Below, piece by piece: positions 37,318 through 46,570 of a stretch of DNA of 64,000 nucleotides. Source of the stretch: Pirellulaceae bacterium (GTDB taxonomy: Bacteria; Planctomycetota; Planctomycetia; Pirellulales; Pirellulaceae). Both the position numbers and the translations under genes were made by a program. The notes below the pieces were generated by a model. The model saw only the letters and a program-made list of their open reading frames with translations. It searched no databases and was not told where the DNA came from. Positions within the stretch are counted from its first letter, which is position 1. Every line of letters begins with the position of its first letter. The DNA is taken from NCBI GenBank assembly GCA_022448315.1, contig JAKVCA010000015.1, positions 242,837 to 306,836 on the forward strand, given 5' to 3'.

Positions 37318-39375
37318 ATGGCCACATCATCCACGAGTATCGAGCAACTCGCGATCAATACCATTCGAACGCTATCCATGGATGGCGTCCAGCAAGCCAA
37401 TAGTGGCCATCCAGGGACTCCCATGGCGCTCGCTCCAGTGGCCTACAGCATCTGGAATCAGGCGATGAATTATGACCCGGCTCATCCAAACTGGCCTGGT
37501 CGGGACCGGTTTGTTTTGTCCTGCGGGCACGCGTCCATGCTGCTTTACTCGGTGTTGCATCTTGCCGGGGTTGAGGGGGTGGATGAAGCGGGGGCGCCGA
37601 CAGGAGAAGCGGCGATCAGTTTGGAGAACCTGAAGAATTTTCGGCAGTTCCACAGTCCTTGCGCCGGTCACCCTGAGTACGGTGAAGCGGCAGGTATCGA
37701 GACGACGACAGGGCCACTTGGTCAGGGAATTGCCAACAGCGTCGGGATGGCGATGGCAGGCAAATGGCTTGCTGCGAACTACAACCGACCCGGTTACGAA
37801 TTGTTCGACTACAACACCTATGTGCTGTGCAGCGACGGCGACGTGATGGAGGGTGTGGGTTGCGAAGCCGCCTCTTTGGCTGGTCATCTCAAGCTCTCCA
37901 ATCTTTGTTGGATCTATGATGACAACAGCATCACGATTGAAGGCGATACGGATTTGGCCTTCACTGAAGATGTCCCCAAGCGTTTCGAAGCGATGGGATG
38001 GAATACGGTGGTTGTGGAAGATGCAAATGACCTGAGTGAGATTGGTCGCGCCATCGAAACATTCAAGCAGACGGACGATCGTCCGACACTGGTGGTGCTC
38101 CGAAGTGTGATTGCCTGGGGCGCACCCAATAAGCAAAATACGCATGGGGCTCATGGAGCGCCGCTGGGGGACGAGGAAATTCGTTTGACCAAGGCCTTCT
38201 ACGGTTGGCCAGAGGAGGAGAAATTTTTGGTTCCCGGAGAAGTACGAGAACACTTCAACGCGGGGGTAGGGGCTCGCGGTCAGCAGGCCTACACTTCGTG
38301 GGGAGAACAGTTCAAGAAGTATGAGGCGGAGTATCCCGAAATGGCCAAGGGACTTCAAAGCCTCTGGTCCGGAGATTTGCCTGAAGATTGGGACTCGGGC
38401 ATTCCTGAGTTTCCGGCCGATGAAAAAGGGCTGGCAACCCGGGTCTCATCGGGAAAGGTTCTGAACGGACTCGCCTCCCAGTTGCCTTGGTTGATCGGCG
38501 GTTCTGCCGACTTGGCGCCGTCAAACAACACGGCTCTCGTGGGTGAAGGAGAGTCCGATTTTCTGCCCGGAAGCTACGCGGGCCGAAACCTGCACTATGG
38601 CATTCGAGAACACGCCATGGCGTCTGCCTGCAATGGGATGACACTCAGTGGCTTGCGACCATTCTGCGGCACCTTTTTTGTCTTCACCGATTACATGCGA
38701 CCAGCGATGCGGTTGGCGAGCATGATGCGTTTGGGCGTCACGTACGTTCTCACTCACGATTCGATCGGACTTGGAGAAGACGGCCCAACGCACCAGCCGG
38801 TCGAACATTTGGCTGCTTGCCGGGCGATTCCAGGGCTTTTCGTCTATCGCCCCGGGGACGCCAATGAAGTGGCACATTGTTATCGGGCCGTTATGCAGAA
38901 GTCGAATCGTCCTGCCGCAATGGTTCTGACTCGGCAGAATCTTCCGACACTCGATCGCACCAAGTACGGTTGTGCCTCAGGGGCCGAAAAAGGCGGATAC
39001 GTGGTCGCCGGGAGTCTAGAAGAGACTCCTGAGGTGATTCTTGTGGCCACCGGAAGTGAATTGGCGATCGCCTTGGCGGCTCACGAAGAGCTTGTCGCCG
39101 AGGGGGTCAAATCGCGTTTGGTGAGCATGCCCTGTTTTGAACTGTTTCAGGAACAGGATGCGGATTATCGAGAATCGGTTTTGCCTGCCGATTGTCGGGC
39201 CCGCGTCGGGGTGGAAGCTGGCGTCAGGCAATCCTGGGATGCGATTTTGGGTAGCGACGGCGAGTTCGTCGGCATGTCGTCTTTCGGGGCATCGGCACCG
39301 TTTTCACAGCTTTACGAGCACTTCGGAATCACTTCCGCCAATGTAGTCGCCTCTGCCAAAAGACTGCTCTCTTAA
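37318..39375 (+). CDS. tkt: Transketolase
   Basis: The 685-residue thiamine-diphosphate enzyme transfers two-carbon ketol units in the pentose phosphate or Calvin-type pathways. Motifs include the N-terminal [32 protein letters not shown], and the ThDP/metal signature [18 protein letters not shown]...WIYDDNS. The pyrimidine-domain [22 protein letters not shown] and a C-terminal transketolase domain follow ([20 protein letters not shown]). Length is family-typical. AGGAG lies 9 bases before the ATG. A terminator at 39425-39453 suggests a single-gene unit. Confidence 0.97.
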   Translation: MATSSTSIEQLAINTIRTLSMDGVQQANSGHPGTPMALAPVAYSIWNQAMNYDPAHPNWPGRDRFVLSCGHASMLLYSVLHLAGVEGVDEAGAPTGEAAISLENLKNFRQFHSPCAGHPEYGEAAGIETTTGPLGQGIANSVGMAMAGKWLAANYNRPGYELFDYNTYVLCSDGDVMEGVGCEAASLAGHLKLSNLCWIYDDNSITIEGDTDLAFTEDVPKRFEAMGWNTVVVEDANDLSEIGRAIETFKQTDDRPTLVVLRSVIAWGAPNKQNTHGAHGAPLGDEEIRLTKAFYGWPEEEKFLVPGEVREHFNAGVGARGQQAYTSWGEQFKKYEAEYPEMAKGLQSLWSGDLPEDWDSGIPEFPADEKGLATRVSSGKVLNGLASQLPWLIGGSADLAPSNNTALVGEGESDFLPGSYAGRNLHYGIREHAMASACNGMTLSGLRPFCGTFFVFTDYMRPAMRLASMMRLGVTYVLTHDSIGLGEDGPTHQPVEHLAACRAIPGLFVYRPGDANEVAHCYRAVMQKSNRPAAMVLTRQNLPTLDRTKYGCASGAEKGGYVVAGSLEETPEVILVATGSELAIALAAHEELVAEGVKSRLVSMPCFELFQEQDADYRESVLPADCRARVGVEAGVRQSWDAILGSDGEFVGMSSFGASAPFSQLYEHFGITSANVVASAKRLLS

Positions 39376-39424
39376 AAAACGGCGCACTGGGGTATAAGTC
39401 GCCCCTCATCCTGAAACTCAAAAA

Positions 39425-39453
39425 AGCCGCAGCGACTCCCGCTGCGGCTTTTC
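39425..39453 (+). terminator. Rho-independent terminator after tkt, possibly bidirectional
   Basis: A perfect 10-bp stem (39425-39434 with 39440-39449) is followed by T residues and preceded by a short A run, so it could also serve the convergent gene ending at 39542. Confidence 0.88.
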
Positions 39454-39541
39454 TAATCGCCACCCTGTTTAAGCAGACGCGGTCATTTCCAATCCGCGTT
39501 GCCGCAGGGTTAAGTCTCTTGGCCGTTCGAAGCCATGGTGG

Positions 39542-40201
39542 TCAATTCAATACCACAGTGCCCCACAAACTCGGATCTTCCGTGATGGGATACTCGGGGC
39601 CGAGATTCCAGGTTTGCCAGCCAAGTTCGCGGTCTGCAATCGCGTAAAAGAACCCGAGCCGGGGGTGCTCCTCCAAATTGAATCCGGCGAGTAAATCCGT
39701 GGGGACCACCGCAGCGATTTCGTACCCGTTGGTTCGCAAGGTGGACTGGACCTCGAATCGGTGATTTCCGAGTGTGCTCGGGTCTTCTTTGGCTCGGTGG
39801 ATTGGGAGCATGGCCCCAAAGGGTTGGATGCCCGCTTTACCCTGTCCCTGTGGGGCAAAGACAAATCGGTGGCAGAATCGGCTCGCTCGATGGATGTTGT
39901 GAGTGTCTCGGGTGTCAATCCAAATGTGTAAACCGTCGCTTTCCTCGGGCCGGGTATCGCGGCACCACGGAGGTTGCCTTTTACCGGTGATCTTAGCGGT
40001 GAAGTAAAGACCCTCTTCATGCCAGCCTGCCCGGACATCTGCGAAGAGTTTCTTTCCTGAAACTTCCGCAAAACAAGGAAGCTTATGTTGAGGGGAAAGC
40101 GCGATTCCCTCTTCCGTCCATTCCGCCTTGCACCGCCGGAGTTGGCTGCGGAAGCGAAACATGAAGGTGGGGTCGATGAGAGGCAGCGTAGGTCGGTTCA
40201 T
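39542..40201 (-). CDS. CBM9-like (DOMON-type) carbohydrate-binding protein
   Basis: The 219-residue protein lacks a signal peptide and looks like a single family 9 carbohydrate-binding-like domain. Strand motifs include KKLFADVRAGWHEEGLYFTAKITGK, EESDGLHIWIDTRDTHNIHRASRFCHRFVFAP, YEIAAVVPTDLLAGFN and HPRLGFFYAIADRELG. CBM9-like domains bind sugars or heme depending on subfamily; stand-alone copies in Planctomycetes are uncharacterised. The ATG at 40201 is preferred: the frame upstream runs through a 14-bp tandem repeat (40238-40262) that looks non-coding. It is 247 bases downstream of the aldolase gene, past that gene's terminator. Confidence 0.8.
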   Translation of the reverse strand: MNRPTLPLIDPTFMFRFRSQLRRCKAEWTEEGIALSPQHKLPCFAEVSGKKLFADVRAGWHEEGLYFTAKITGKRQPPWCRDTRPEESDGLHIWIDTRDTHNIHRASRFCHRFVFAPQGQGKAGIQPFGAMLPIHRAKEDPSTLGNHRFEVQSTLRTNGYEIAAVVPTDLLAGFNLEEHPRLGFFYAIADRELGWQTWNLGPEYPITEDPSLWGTVVLN

Positions 40202-40235
40202 GGTAGAACTATGAATATGAGAGGCCAGCGGATCC

Positions 40236-40263
40236 AGCATTAAGCATCGAGCATTAAGCATCG
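40236..40263. repeat. Two tandem copies of a 14-bp repeat
   Basis: The unit gcattaagcatcga occurs twice in direct succession, just upstream of the CBM9-like gene. Short arrays of this kind sit in intergenic DNA and may arise by slippage. Confidence 0.8.
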
Positions 40264-40291
40264 TTGGCGTGCCAACATTTCAAGACACCCG

Positions 40292-40328
40292 AAAAAAAGG
40301 GACACACAGCGTTACTGCCATGTGTCCC
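40292..40328 (-). terminator. Rho-independent terminator after the aldolase gene
   Basis: An 8-bp stem (40299-40306 with 40321-40328) is followed on the minus strand by seven T, about 120 bases past the fba stop codon. Confidence 0.82.
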
Positions 40329-40448
40329 CTCTCCTGAGTTCGTCACTCGGGTATACGGGTGCAGTCCGAGTGGAAATCTCTTGCGTCCGATCGATGCTGC
40401 CTGAAAACCGACGGCAATGGAACGGACAAGGCTCGGATCACGGAGGCC

Positions 40449-41465
40449 TTAAAACAGGCCTGCCGCACGCATCTTGCTGGCATTACCCGCCTGGCCAAAC
40501 GCGACCATGCGATCGACACAGACTTGCTTCATCGCTTCGCGGGCAGGTTTCAGGTAATCACGGGGGTCGAATTTGGCAGGTGCCTCTGCCAGCACCTTTC
40601 GAATCGCTCCAGTGATGGCGAGTCGATTGTCCGTATCCACGTTGATTTTTCGAACACCGCTACGAATGCCTCGTTGGATTTCTTCGACCGGGACTCCCCA
40701 TGTCTGTTTGATTTCTCCACCGAATTGGTTGATCACGTCTTGCAGTTCCTGAGGAACCGACGAAGAGCCATGCATGACGAGGTGACAGTTCGGAATTCGC
40801 TTGTGAATTTCTTCGATTCGGTCCATCGCCAAGATGTCGCCAGTCGGTTCGCGGGTGAACTTGTAAGCACCGTGACTGGTTCCGATGGCGACGGCCAAGG
40901 CGTCGACGCCCGTAGCCGCCACGAATTGCTCGGCTTCTTCAGGGTCGGTCAACAACTGATCGTGTGAAAGCGTACCTTCGAAGCCGTGACCGTCTTCTTT
41001 GTCGCCCTGCCCTGTTTCAAGTGAGCCGAGGCAGCCCAGTTCGCCTTCAACGGAAACCCCTTTCGCATGGGCTTGTTTGACAACTTCCGCGGTCACATCG
41101 ACGTTGTAGTCGTAGCTTGCAGGGGTCGCACCGTCAGCTTCCAGCGATCCGTCCATCATGACGGAGGTGAATCCATTTTCGATGGCACTCATGCAGGTCT
41201 CGACGCTGTTTCCATGGTCTTGATGCATGACGACAGGAATGTGCGGGTAGAGTTCCGCTGCCGCAAGCATCAGGTGTCTCAGGTAGGAGTCCTGAGAGTA
41301 TTTTCGAGCGCCGCGAGAAGCCTGTACGATGACCGGTGAATCGGTTTCCTCGGCCGCTTCCATGATGGACTGAATCTGTTCCATGTTGTTAACGTTCAGC
41401 GCGGCAACGCCATAGCTATTTTCTGCGGCGTGATCGAGCACAAGACGCAAGGGGACGAGTGGCAT
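40449..41465 (-). CDS. fba: Class II fructose-1,6-bisphosphate aldolase
   Basis: The 338-residue zinc-dependent aldolase cleaves or forms fructose 1,6-bisphosphate. Zinc-ligand and catalytic motifs are [10 protein letters not shown] (HxDH), [16 protein letters not shown], the glycine-rich [17 protein letters not shown] with a zinc-binding His, and [10 protein letters not shown]. Length and sequence character fit the class II type often annotated as the Calvin-cycle form (CbbA-like), although no RuBisCO or other cbb gene lies in this window. AAGGAG lies about 4 bases before the ATG. It is probably monocistronic, with its own terminator downstream. Confidence 0.96.
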   Translation of the reverse strand: MPLVPLRLVLDHAAENSYGVAALNVNNMEQIQSIMEAAEETDSPVIVQASRGARKYSQDSYLRHLMLAAAELYPHIPVVMHQDHGNSVETCMSAIENGFTSVMMDGSLEADGATPASYDYNVDVTAEVVKQAHAKGVSVEGELGCLGSLETGQGDKEDGHGFEGTLSHDQLLTDPEEAEQFVAATGVDALAVAIGTSHGAYKFTREPTGDILAMDRIEEIHKRIPNCHLVMHGSSSVPQELQDVINQFGGEIKQTWGVPVEEIQRGIRSGVRKINVDTDNRLAITGAIRKVLAEAPAKFDPRDYLKPAREAMKQVCVDRMVAFGQAGNASKMRAAGLF

Positions 41466-41740
41466 GGGTTCTCCTTCAGACGGATTAGGTCAAAGTCGAC
41501 ACAGGGAATTGGCTGCAAAGCAGTTCTGCGGGTTTGTTGCGATCACTGCGTCATCAGCAGTTCGGCCCCGAACTACTGACGGCGGGGCGTTGAGAATTCA
41601 CTCACCCACTGATTATCCCACTCATTTCACCATTCACAAGGCCAACCGTAAAAGTCGCAGGTGGATGAGTCGATTTCGCTTCCTTTCACAATGATCGATG
41701 GACCGGGTGGTCGTCTCGAGAATTGTCAGAGCGGGAGAAA

Positions 41741-42622
41741 TTACTCCACTGGCGTCTCAATTGGGGTGAAGATTTGCCCGGGATCAAAAAGATCGTCCAG
41801 TTGGGTTTGCACAAGGCGGACAAGGACCAGCTTTTCTCGCCCCTCTTCAACCGCTTGAGATTGGCTAAGAAAATGGTGCCCTAACAAAGACTTGTCGCCG
41901 GATGCGGCAACAACGATGATGTGGCCCGGTCGCAGATTGGCCTCCATCTCCAGTTCTGAAAAGACTTCTTTGTCTCGAAATGGTCGGAAAATCAAGGAAT
42001 GAGTGGCCACATCAACGCCCTGGCGAGGCTGGCCGTGGTGAATTTCCGGCGTAAGTTTCAGGCGAACGGTTCCATCTCGGCGAGGGTAACTTCTCAGGGA
42101 TAGATGACACTCCGCGTTTTCAAAACTCTTGCCGCGACGGTAATCACCTTCGTCCAGAATCCAGGCGAGCCGTTCCTTGGGAGAAGCGGTCGCGATCTGC
42201 ACTGTTTCTCCCGACCTCAACTGATGCCTCTGGCGATTTTTGCGGATGCCGGGCACCAATGCACCCGTTTCCGCATCGACATCTTCATTGGCCTGTTGTG
42301 CGGCAAGCAGTTTATCAAGTTCCAACGGCAATGGACCTTGGGAGACGCCCATTCGAAAACCATTGAGGGCCAAGCTTCTTCGTTGTTCGGGTGTCAGCGT
42401 CGTTTCGTCCAGTTGCCTCCAAATTGCTTCAGATAACGCTTGGGTTGCCGGTGCGTCCACGATGGCCAACTCCACCACCACGCTATCCGTGGGCATGCGG
42501 TAGCCCCGCATGTTCAAACCGCCCGTTGCAGTTTCTTCGTCGGGTTGCTTGAAGATTGAGCATCCTGCGACGAGGCACAGGAATATGGAAGCAAAGAAAA
42601 TTCGTCCAGCAAGATTGTCCAT
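41741..42622 (-). CDS. Conserved hypothetical lipoprotein
   Basis: The 293-residue protein has a signal peptide with lipobox VAGC (Cys about residue 21). The mature part begins with a predicted alpha/beta segment (SVVVELAIVDAPATQALSEAIWRQLDE). Later there is a beta-rich region (CHLSLRSYPRRDGTVRLKLTPEIHHG, LEMEANLRPGHIIVVAAS, REKLVLVRLVQTQLDDLF) that vaguely resembles secretin-like or STN-type modules of planctomycete envelope proteins. I do not recognise a named family. The ATG at 42622 puts the signal peptide at the N-terminus, with a CGGA element 9 bases before it. It is divergent from the DUF72 gene. Confidence 0.8.
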   Translation of the reverse strand: MDNLAGRIFFASIFLCLVAGCSIFKQPDEETATGGLNMRGYRMPTDSVVVELAIVDAPATQALSEAIWRQLDETTLTPEQRRSLALNGFRMGVSQGPLPLELDKLLAAQQANEDVDAETGALVPGIRKNRQRHQLRSGETVQIATASPKERLAWILDEGDYRRGKSFENAECHLSLRSYPRRDGTVRLKLTPEIHHGQPRQGVDVATHSLIFRPFRDKEVFSELEMEANLRPGHIIVVAASGDKSLLGHHFLSQSQAVEEGREKLVLVRLVQTQLDDLFDPGQIFTPIETPVE

Positions 42623-42867
42623 CAATTTTCCGGGCAGTGGCCGAGGAAGCAAAGTTGCAAGTTTCGCAACGTTTTGCGACCTTAGAATGATCCCCCAAAT
42701 AGGTCAACGTCACTCCAACCCGCCTTCATTCTGGCGGATTCGGACCGCCCCGCGGTGGTCGACGGTTTTCTCGGGATCCATTTTCACGGACGGCACTTGG
42801 CGAAAGAGGAATCGAAGCCTGGAGCGGGTCGAAGAGGAATGGTGCTAGCTGAAGAAGCGGAGTGCAA

Positions 42868-43764
42868 ATGCGAAACGATGAACGCGGTGAAACTCTGGAT
42901 AGGCCTTACCAGTTGGGTTGTCCCGTATGGGGCGATGTGTCGTGGGTGGGGCGATTCTATTCGTCAGGGAACCGCAGGCAATGGCTCTCGGAATACAGCC
43001 GTGTTTTTAACACCGTCGAGGGCAATAGCGTCTTTTATGCCCTGCCTACTCTGGAGACGGTGGAACGATGGGCCTCAGAAACCGAGGATGGTTTCCAGTT
43101 TGCCCTGAAAGTTCCTCATGTAATTTCCCATGATGGTCAACTCGAAAATACAGAGCGTCATTGTGCCGAACTCTTTAAACGGCTCGGGCGGTTAGCGACG
43201 GCAGATCGGCTTGGAACGACGTTTCTTCAGTTGCCCCCCTTTTTCTCTGCCCCTCTGTTTCCCCGTCTCGAACGATTCATCGAGAATTGGCCGAGAGAAT
43301 TTCCGCTGGCGATTGAAGTACGACACGAAGATTATTTTGATTCCGGCGCCTGCGAGACGGGCCTGGATCATCTGCTTCGTCATGCAGGTGTTGATCGAGT
43401 CCTTTTTGACAGTCGCTGCCTGTTTTCTCAACGGCCCTCTGATGAATCTGAACTCGCGGCTCAGCAACGAAAACCTCAGTCACCCTTTCGCAGCACGGTT
43501 ACGGCCCAACGTCCGTTTGTGCGTCTGATCGGACGCAATCATCTGGAGCAGACCGCACCGTGGCTTGCAGAATGGGCCCAGCAGGTGGGCCAGTGGATTC
43601 ACGAGGGACTAAGACCTTCAGTCTTCATCCACACTCCGGATGACAAATACGCGCCAGATATGGCGAGACATTTTCACGTTGAGCTCCAACGGCATTTGCC
43701 TGAAATTCCCGATCTGCCTTTGTCCCCGATCGATAGCTCCCCCCAACAGAAGTTCCTGTTCTAA
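42868..43764 (+). CDS. DUF72 (YecE-like) family protein
   Basis: The 298-residue cytoplasmic protein matches DUF72, a TIM-barrel family whose biochemical role is unsettled. The family pattern is visible: LGCPVWGDVSWVGRFY near the N-terminus, NTVEGNSVFYALPTLETVERWASETEDGFQFALKVPHVISH, LGTTFLQLPPFFS, PLAIEVRHEDYFD, and the later FVRLIGRN segment. The ATG at 42868 has GGAG 5 bases upstream; a GTG at 42862 would overlap that element. It converges on the succinylarginine dihydrolase gene, with only 51 bases between the two stops. Confidence 0.9.
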   Translation: MRNDERGETLDRPYQLGCPVWGDVSWVGRFYSSGNRRQWLSEYSRVFNTVEGNSVFYALPTLETVERWASETEDGFQFALKVPHVISHDGQLENTERHCAELFKRLGRLATADRLGTTFLQLPPFFSAPLFPRLERFIENWPREFPLAIEVRHEDYFDSGACETGLDHLLRHAGVDRVLFDSRCLFSQRPSDESELAAQQRKPQSPFRSTVTAQRPFVRLIGRNHLEQTAPWLAEWAQQVGQWIHEGLRPSVFIHTPDDKYAPDMARHFHVELQRHLPEIPDLPLSPIDSSPQQKFLF

Positions 43765-43815
43765 CTCGGAAATGGGCTCCCCGGGTGACAAAGATTCTTT
43801 CCATTGCAGACGCGT

Positions 43816-45186
43816 TCAGTCTTTCAAGCCATCGAGTTCGAAGCCATCAAGTTCGAAGTCATCGAGCTCAAGCGCATGGAGGATTGCCTTTCGTGCCTGG
43901 CTGCATTCTGCCAAAAAATCAAGATCTTTCAGGTCCTCAAAGGTGATCTGTTCTCGGTACATGCACTCAATGATGGAACGTAGCGTATTGTAACGTGATT
44001 CTGTCAGCCAGACCCCCGAGTGAACCGCGTTTCGCTCTCCCCGGGATAAAGGAGCGCGAAGTCTCAGGCATGCCGGGCCACCTCCGTTGTTCATGCTTTC
44101 CCTGAGGTTGAGATAGCGGACCGATTCGACGCAGCTGGAAGACTCGACCAGTCGATTCAGGCAGCGTGCCGCAGCAGGATTGGATTCACTCTCAGACGGG
44201 CAGATCATTGTGCGACGACCAGAGGCTTCCGTAAGGATCTGGCTGTTGAACAGGTAACTTGAGACAGCGTCAGTCAACGAAAGCTCGTGGGGTTCAAGAA
44301 TGACCAGTTCGAGTTTTGAACGATGGACCTTGGTATATTTTTTCTGCAGTTCCTCAAGAACCGCGTCTTGATGCATCAACGCGTTACCGTGGATCAACAT
44401 GAAGTCTTCATGCCCGACGCCGATCACATCATGGTGAAACACTCCGGCATCGATTGTGTCAGGATGCTGTTGCGCGAGGACGCAATGCGCCGGATCGAGA
44501 CCATGCCTCCGAATGATCGCTTCGCTGGCCAGTCGAGTTTGCCGGGGAGGGAATTTCTCAGGAGCCGCGTGCTCTGGCGAAAGCGAATCGACCCCATAAA
44601 CAAAGAGGTGGATACCAGGTTTGCTCTGAGTCGGTGCGAGTCTTGTGTGGTTGGCGGCTCCTTCGTCCTGCAAGTTTCGGCCGATGGGCAGCGGTAAATG
44701 AATCTCGAAATGCGACGATGGAAAAATGGCTCGAAAGAGCTTCAGCGTCTCTTCTGATTCCAGACTTCGATGCAGGCCATGATTCAAATTGGCAGGCGTG
44801 ACATGGACCTTCCTGTCAGGTGTGTCCGTCGAGGGTGAGACGGTGCCCGCATTGGCGCACCACATCGGCGACGCGCTATAAGCTGCAGAAAGGAGTTGAG
44901 GGGCCTCCTGACTTACCCTCGAAAGAACCACCGACGGTGGACCCGCGAATCCGAGTTCAGCTAACCAATCGAGTCGAGGTCGATTTTGGGGAGGAAGAAC
45001 CGCTTGAGGGATTCCCAGCCGTGCGACCTGCCAAGCCTTCTCCAGGCCTTGGATCGCCGCATGTCTCGGAGAACTCGGCATCGCACGATGCTTAAGCGAG
45101 GCCTCATTGCCGAACGCGAGGCCCGCATAGTGGTGACTCGGACCGACCAGCCCATCCAGATTGACTTCCACAACGCTCGTTGACAT
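43816..45186 (-). CDS. astB: N-succinylarginine dihydrolase
   Basis: AstB hydrolyses N2-succinylarginine to N2-succinylornithine, ammonia and CO2 in the arginine succinyltransferase pathway. The 456-residue protein (E. coli AstB is 447) opens with the family signature EVNLDGLVGPSHHYAGLAFGN. It carries LQDEGAANHTRL and HHDVIGVGHEDFMLIHGNAL, and the cysteine-bearing MNNGGGPACLRLR segment, consistent with the Cys/His/Glu catalytic apparatus. The ATG at 45186 matches the family N-terminus; a frame open to 45378 would overlap the upstream gene. The last 15 residues are an extra LELDDFELDGFELDGLKD-type tail encoded by a 15-bp repeat. No other ast gene is present, so a classical AST pathway is not shown here. 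Confidence 0.92.
   Translation of the reverse strand: MSTSVVEVNLDGLVGPSHHYAGLAFGNEASLKHRAMPSSPRHAAIQGLEKAWQVARLGIPQAVLPPQNRPRLDWLAELGFAGPPSVVLSRVSQEAPQLLSAAYSASPMWCANAGTVSPSTDTPDRKVHVTPANLNHGLHRSLESEETLKLFRAIFPSSHFEIHLPLPIGRNLQDEGAANHTRLAPTQSKPGIHLFVYGVDSLSPEHAAPEKFPPRQTRLASEAIIRRHGLDPAHCVLAQQHPDTIDAGVFHHDVIGVGHEDFMLIHGNALMHQDAVLEELQKKYTKVHRSKLELVILEPHELSLTDAVSSYLFNSQILTEASGRRTMICPSESESNPAAARCLNRLVESSSCVESVRYLNLRESMNNGGGPACLRLRAPLSRGERNAVHSGVWLTESRYNTLRSIIECMYREQITFEDLKDLDFLAECSQARKAILHALELDDFELDGFELDGLKD
43827..43871. repeat. Three imperfect copies of a 15-bp repeat in the 3' end of astB
   Basis: Three tandem, slightly diverged 15-base units related to aagccatcgagttcg encode the acidic, repeating C-terminal tail of the astB product (units like F/L-E-L-D-D/G). 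In-frame length means copy-number change would not shift the frame. Confidence 0.85.
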
Positions 45187-45283
45187 GAGGCGGAACCTCG
45201 CGAAAGCGGGCGTCACGACCCCATCGCCGATGCGCGTTGAGGCCGTGAGTGTATTGACGCCGGAGTGATGTCGACACGGACGC

Positions 45284-46072
45284 TTAGAAAATGACGTAGC
45301 GCCAGAAATTGCGGATTGGCTGTCCTTGGACATACGCTCTAGGATTACCCCACAAGCCCTGGCTGACGTAGGAACCACCGGGTACGCCCTGAACGGGGAC
45401 CAGAGGTCGGTAATTCCGTGTTACAGGGACGGTCGGGTTGGTGGGTATACCCTGCAGCGTGGGTGGGGCGTTCGCGGGGACGGTCGCACAGGCATTTCCC
45501 GCCGTGCTGTATGCGACGATGCGACCATTACTGGTGCGCGGAAGTGGGAATCCGACATACGGGTTGATGGCGGGATTGCCTTGAGGGGCTGGAGCTTGAA
45601 TCGGGGTCATCCCCGCTGTCGCGGAGGTCGCCGGGAGAGTTGTGGGAGGGGTTGTGAGTTGAAAACCTCCAGTGAGCCCCTGGGGTCCGGCTGGCTGCAT
45701 CGTCGCGGGTTGCATCGTCGCGGGCTGCATCGCGGGTTGGGTGGCGGGGGAGGTCGCGGGACTCAATGGCGAGCCTGATTGAAACTGGGTCTGTGCTGCC
45801 GGGTAGGTTGCTGGGCGATACTGAGTTACTGCGTTCTGAATCGGCCGTCCTGAGCTGGGAATCGGCAGCGTCGAACTTTGGACGACCTGCGGCGGTTGAT
45901 AGGTCGTCGTGATGACGCCCCCATCCGCGGTAGGCGATGAGGAAATAACATAGGACTGACGAGCAGGGTAGCTCACTCGGCTGCCAGTCGTCGCGTTAAA
46001 GGTTTGAGCATCCGTTGAGGTCGGCACGAATGACAGACTGACGGCCGACAACATGAGGAAATACTTTTGCAT
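45284..46072 (-). CDS. Secreted Thr/Pro/Gln-rich protein
   Basis: The 262-residue protein has a signal peptide (about residues 1-22, ending STDAQ) and a mature region rich in Pro, Thr, Ala and Gln. Around residues 100-130 there are short repeats of the type QPATM/QPAM, encoded by near-identical 15-base units (about 45693-45740). The C-terminal third is less biased (NPYVGFPLPRTSNGRIVAYSTAGNACATVP and NPRAYVQGQPIRNFWRYVIF). It looks like a disordered extracellular or cell-wall-associated protein; I recognise no family. AGAGG lies 8 bases before the ATG. It is 97 bases upstream of astB on the same strand. Confidence 0.78.
   Translation of the reverse strand: MQKYFLMLSAVSLSFVPTSTDAQTFNATTGSRVSYPARQSYVISSSPTADGGVITTTYQPPQVVQSSTLPIPSSGRPIQNAVTQYRPATYPAAQTQFQSGSPLSPATSPATQPAMQPATMQPATMQPAGPQGLTGGFQLTTPPTTLPATSATAGMTPIQAPAPQGNPAINPYVGFPLPRTSNGRIVAYSTAGNACATVPANAPPTLQGIPTNPTVPVTRNYRPLVPVQGVPGGSYVSQGLWGNPRAYVQGQPIRNFWRYVIF
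45693..45740. repeat. Short tandem repeat coding for QPATM-type units
   Basis: Two near-perfect 15-base copies related to tgcatcgtcgcgggt, plus a shortened third, lie inside the Thr/Pro/Gln-rich protein gene. Confidence 0.75.
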
Positions 46073-46570
46073 GGCTCACACCTCTTAGTGTTGAAAGTCC
46101 AGTTTGCCCCTGATGGAACGCTCTCCGAACCTCAGTGTACGTTCAGGCACCACGGAGGGTTCAGTTGATCCCCACCCGCGTTTTGCGATTCCTCCAACGA
46201 CACTCCAACCTTACGGGCAGCTGGAGGTGTGCATCGCTTCAAACGCCGGAGGAATCTTCGAAGTTTGGCGCGGAAGTCTTGCAGTCGAGGTCACTCGAGG
46301 CAATGGCAAATGCCAGATATATCCAAGGCTCGCCTCCAACGCTCTCAACGATGCACGTCCAAGGGCAGTGTAGCGATGAACTTGAGACATTCGAGACCCA
46401 AGTGATAGCAATTCTTCGAAATCACGGGAAAGTATCGGACATCATCCGGATGTCCGCTGAGTCTTGACCAGTTTGCCTGATTGCCAAGACGGTAAAACTC
46501 ACCGCAGGCCCAAAAAATAGGCCGCGGTCGCAGCGGTCGGTGTCGCTTCGGATTCCAAGTGACACATGTG
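46073..46570. other. Non-coding region with a hairpin near the antiporter end
   Basis: No gene is supported in these 498 bases: open frames on the plus strand have no family likeness. A perfect 8-bp inverted repeat with a 5-base loop occurs at 46436-46456, about 115 bases past the nhaC-type stop. It lacks a clear T run, so I do not call it a rho-independent terminator. The region must also hold the promoter of the secreted protein at 45284-46072. Confidence 0.55.

Noticed and set aside
37372-38358. A 328-codon frame antisense to transketolase.
   Set aside because: Reads across a clearly coding gene; no family match.
46436-46456. A perfect 8-bp inverted repeat downstream of the antiporter gene.
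   Set aside because: No T run follows, so it is not a rho-independent terminator; it may be a chance palindrome.
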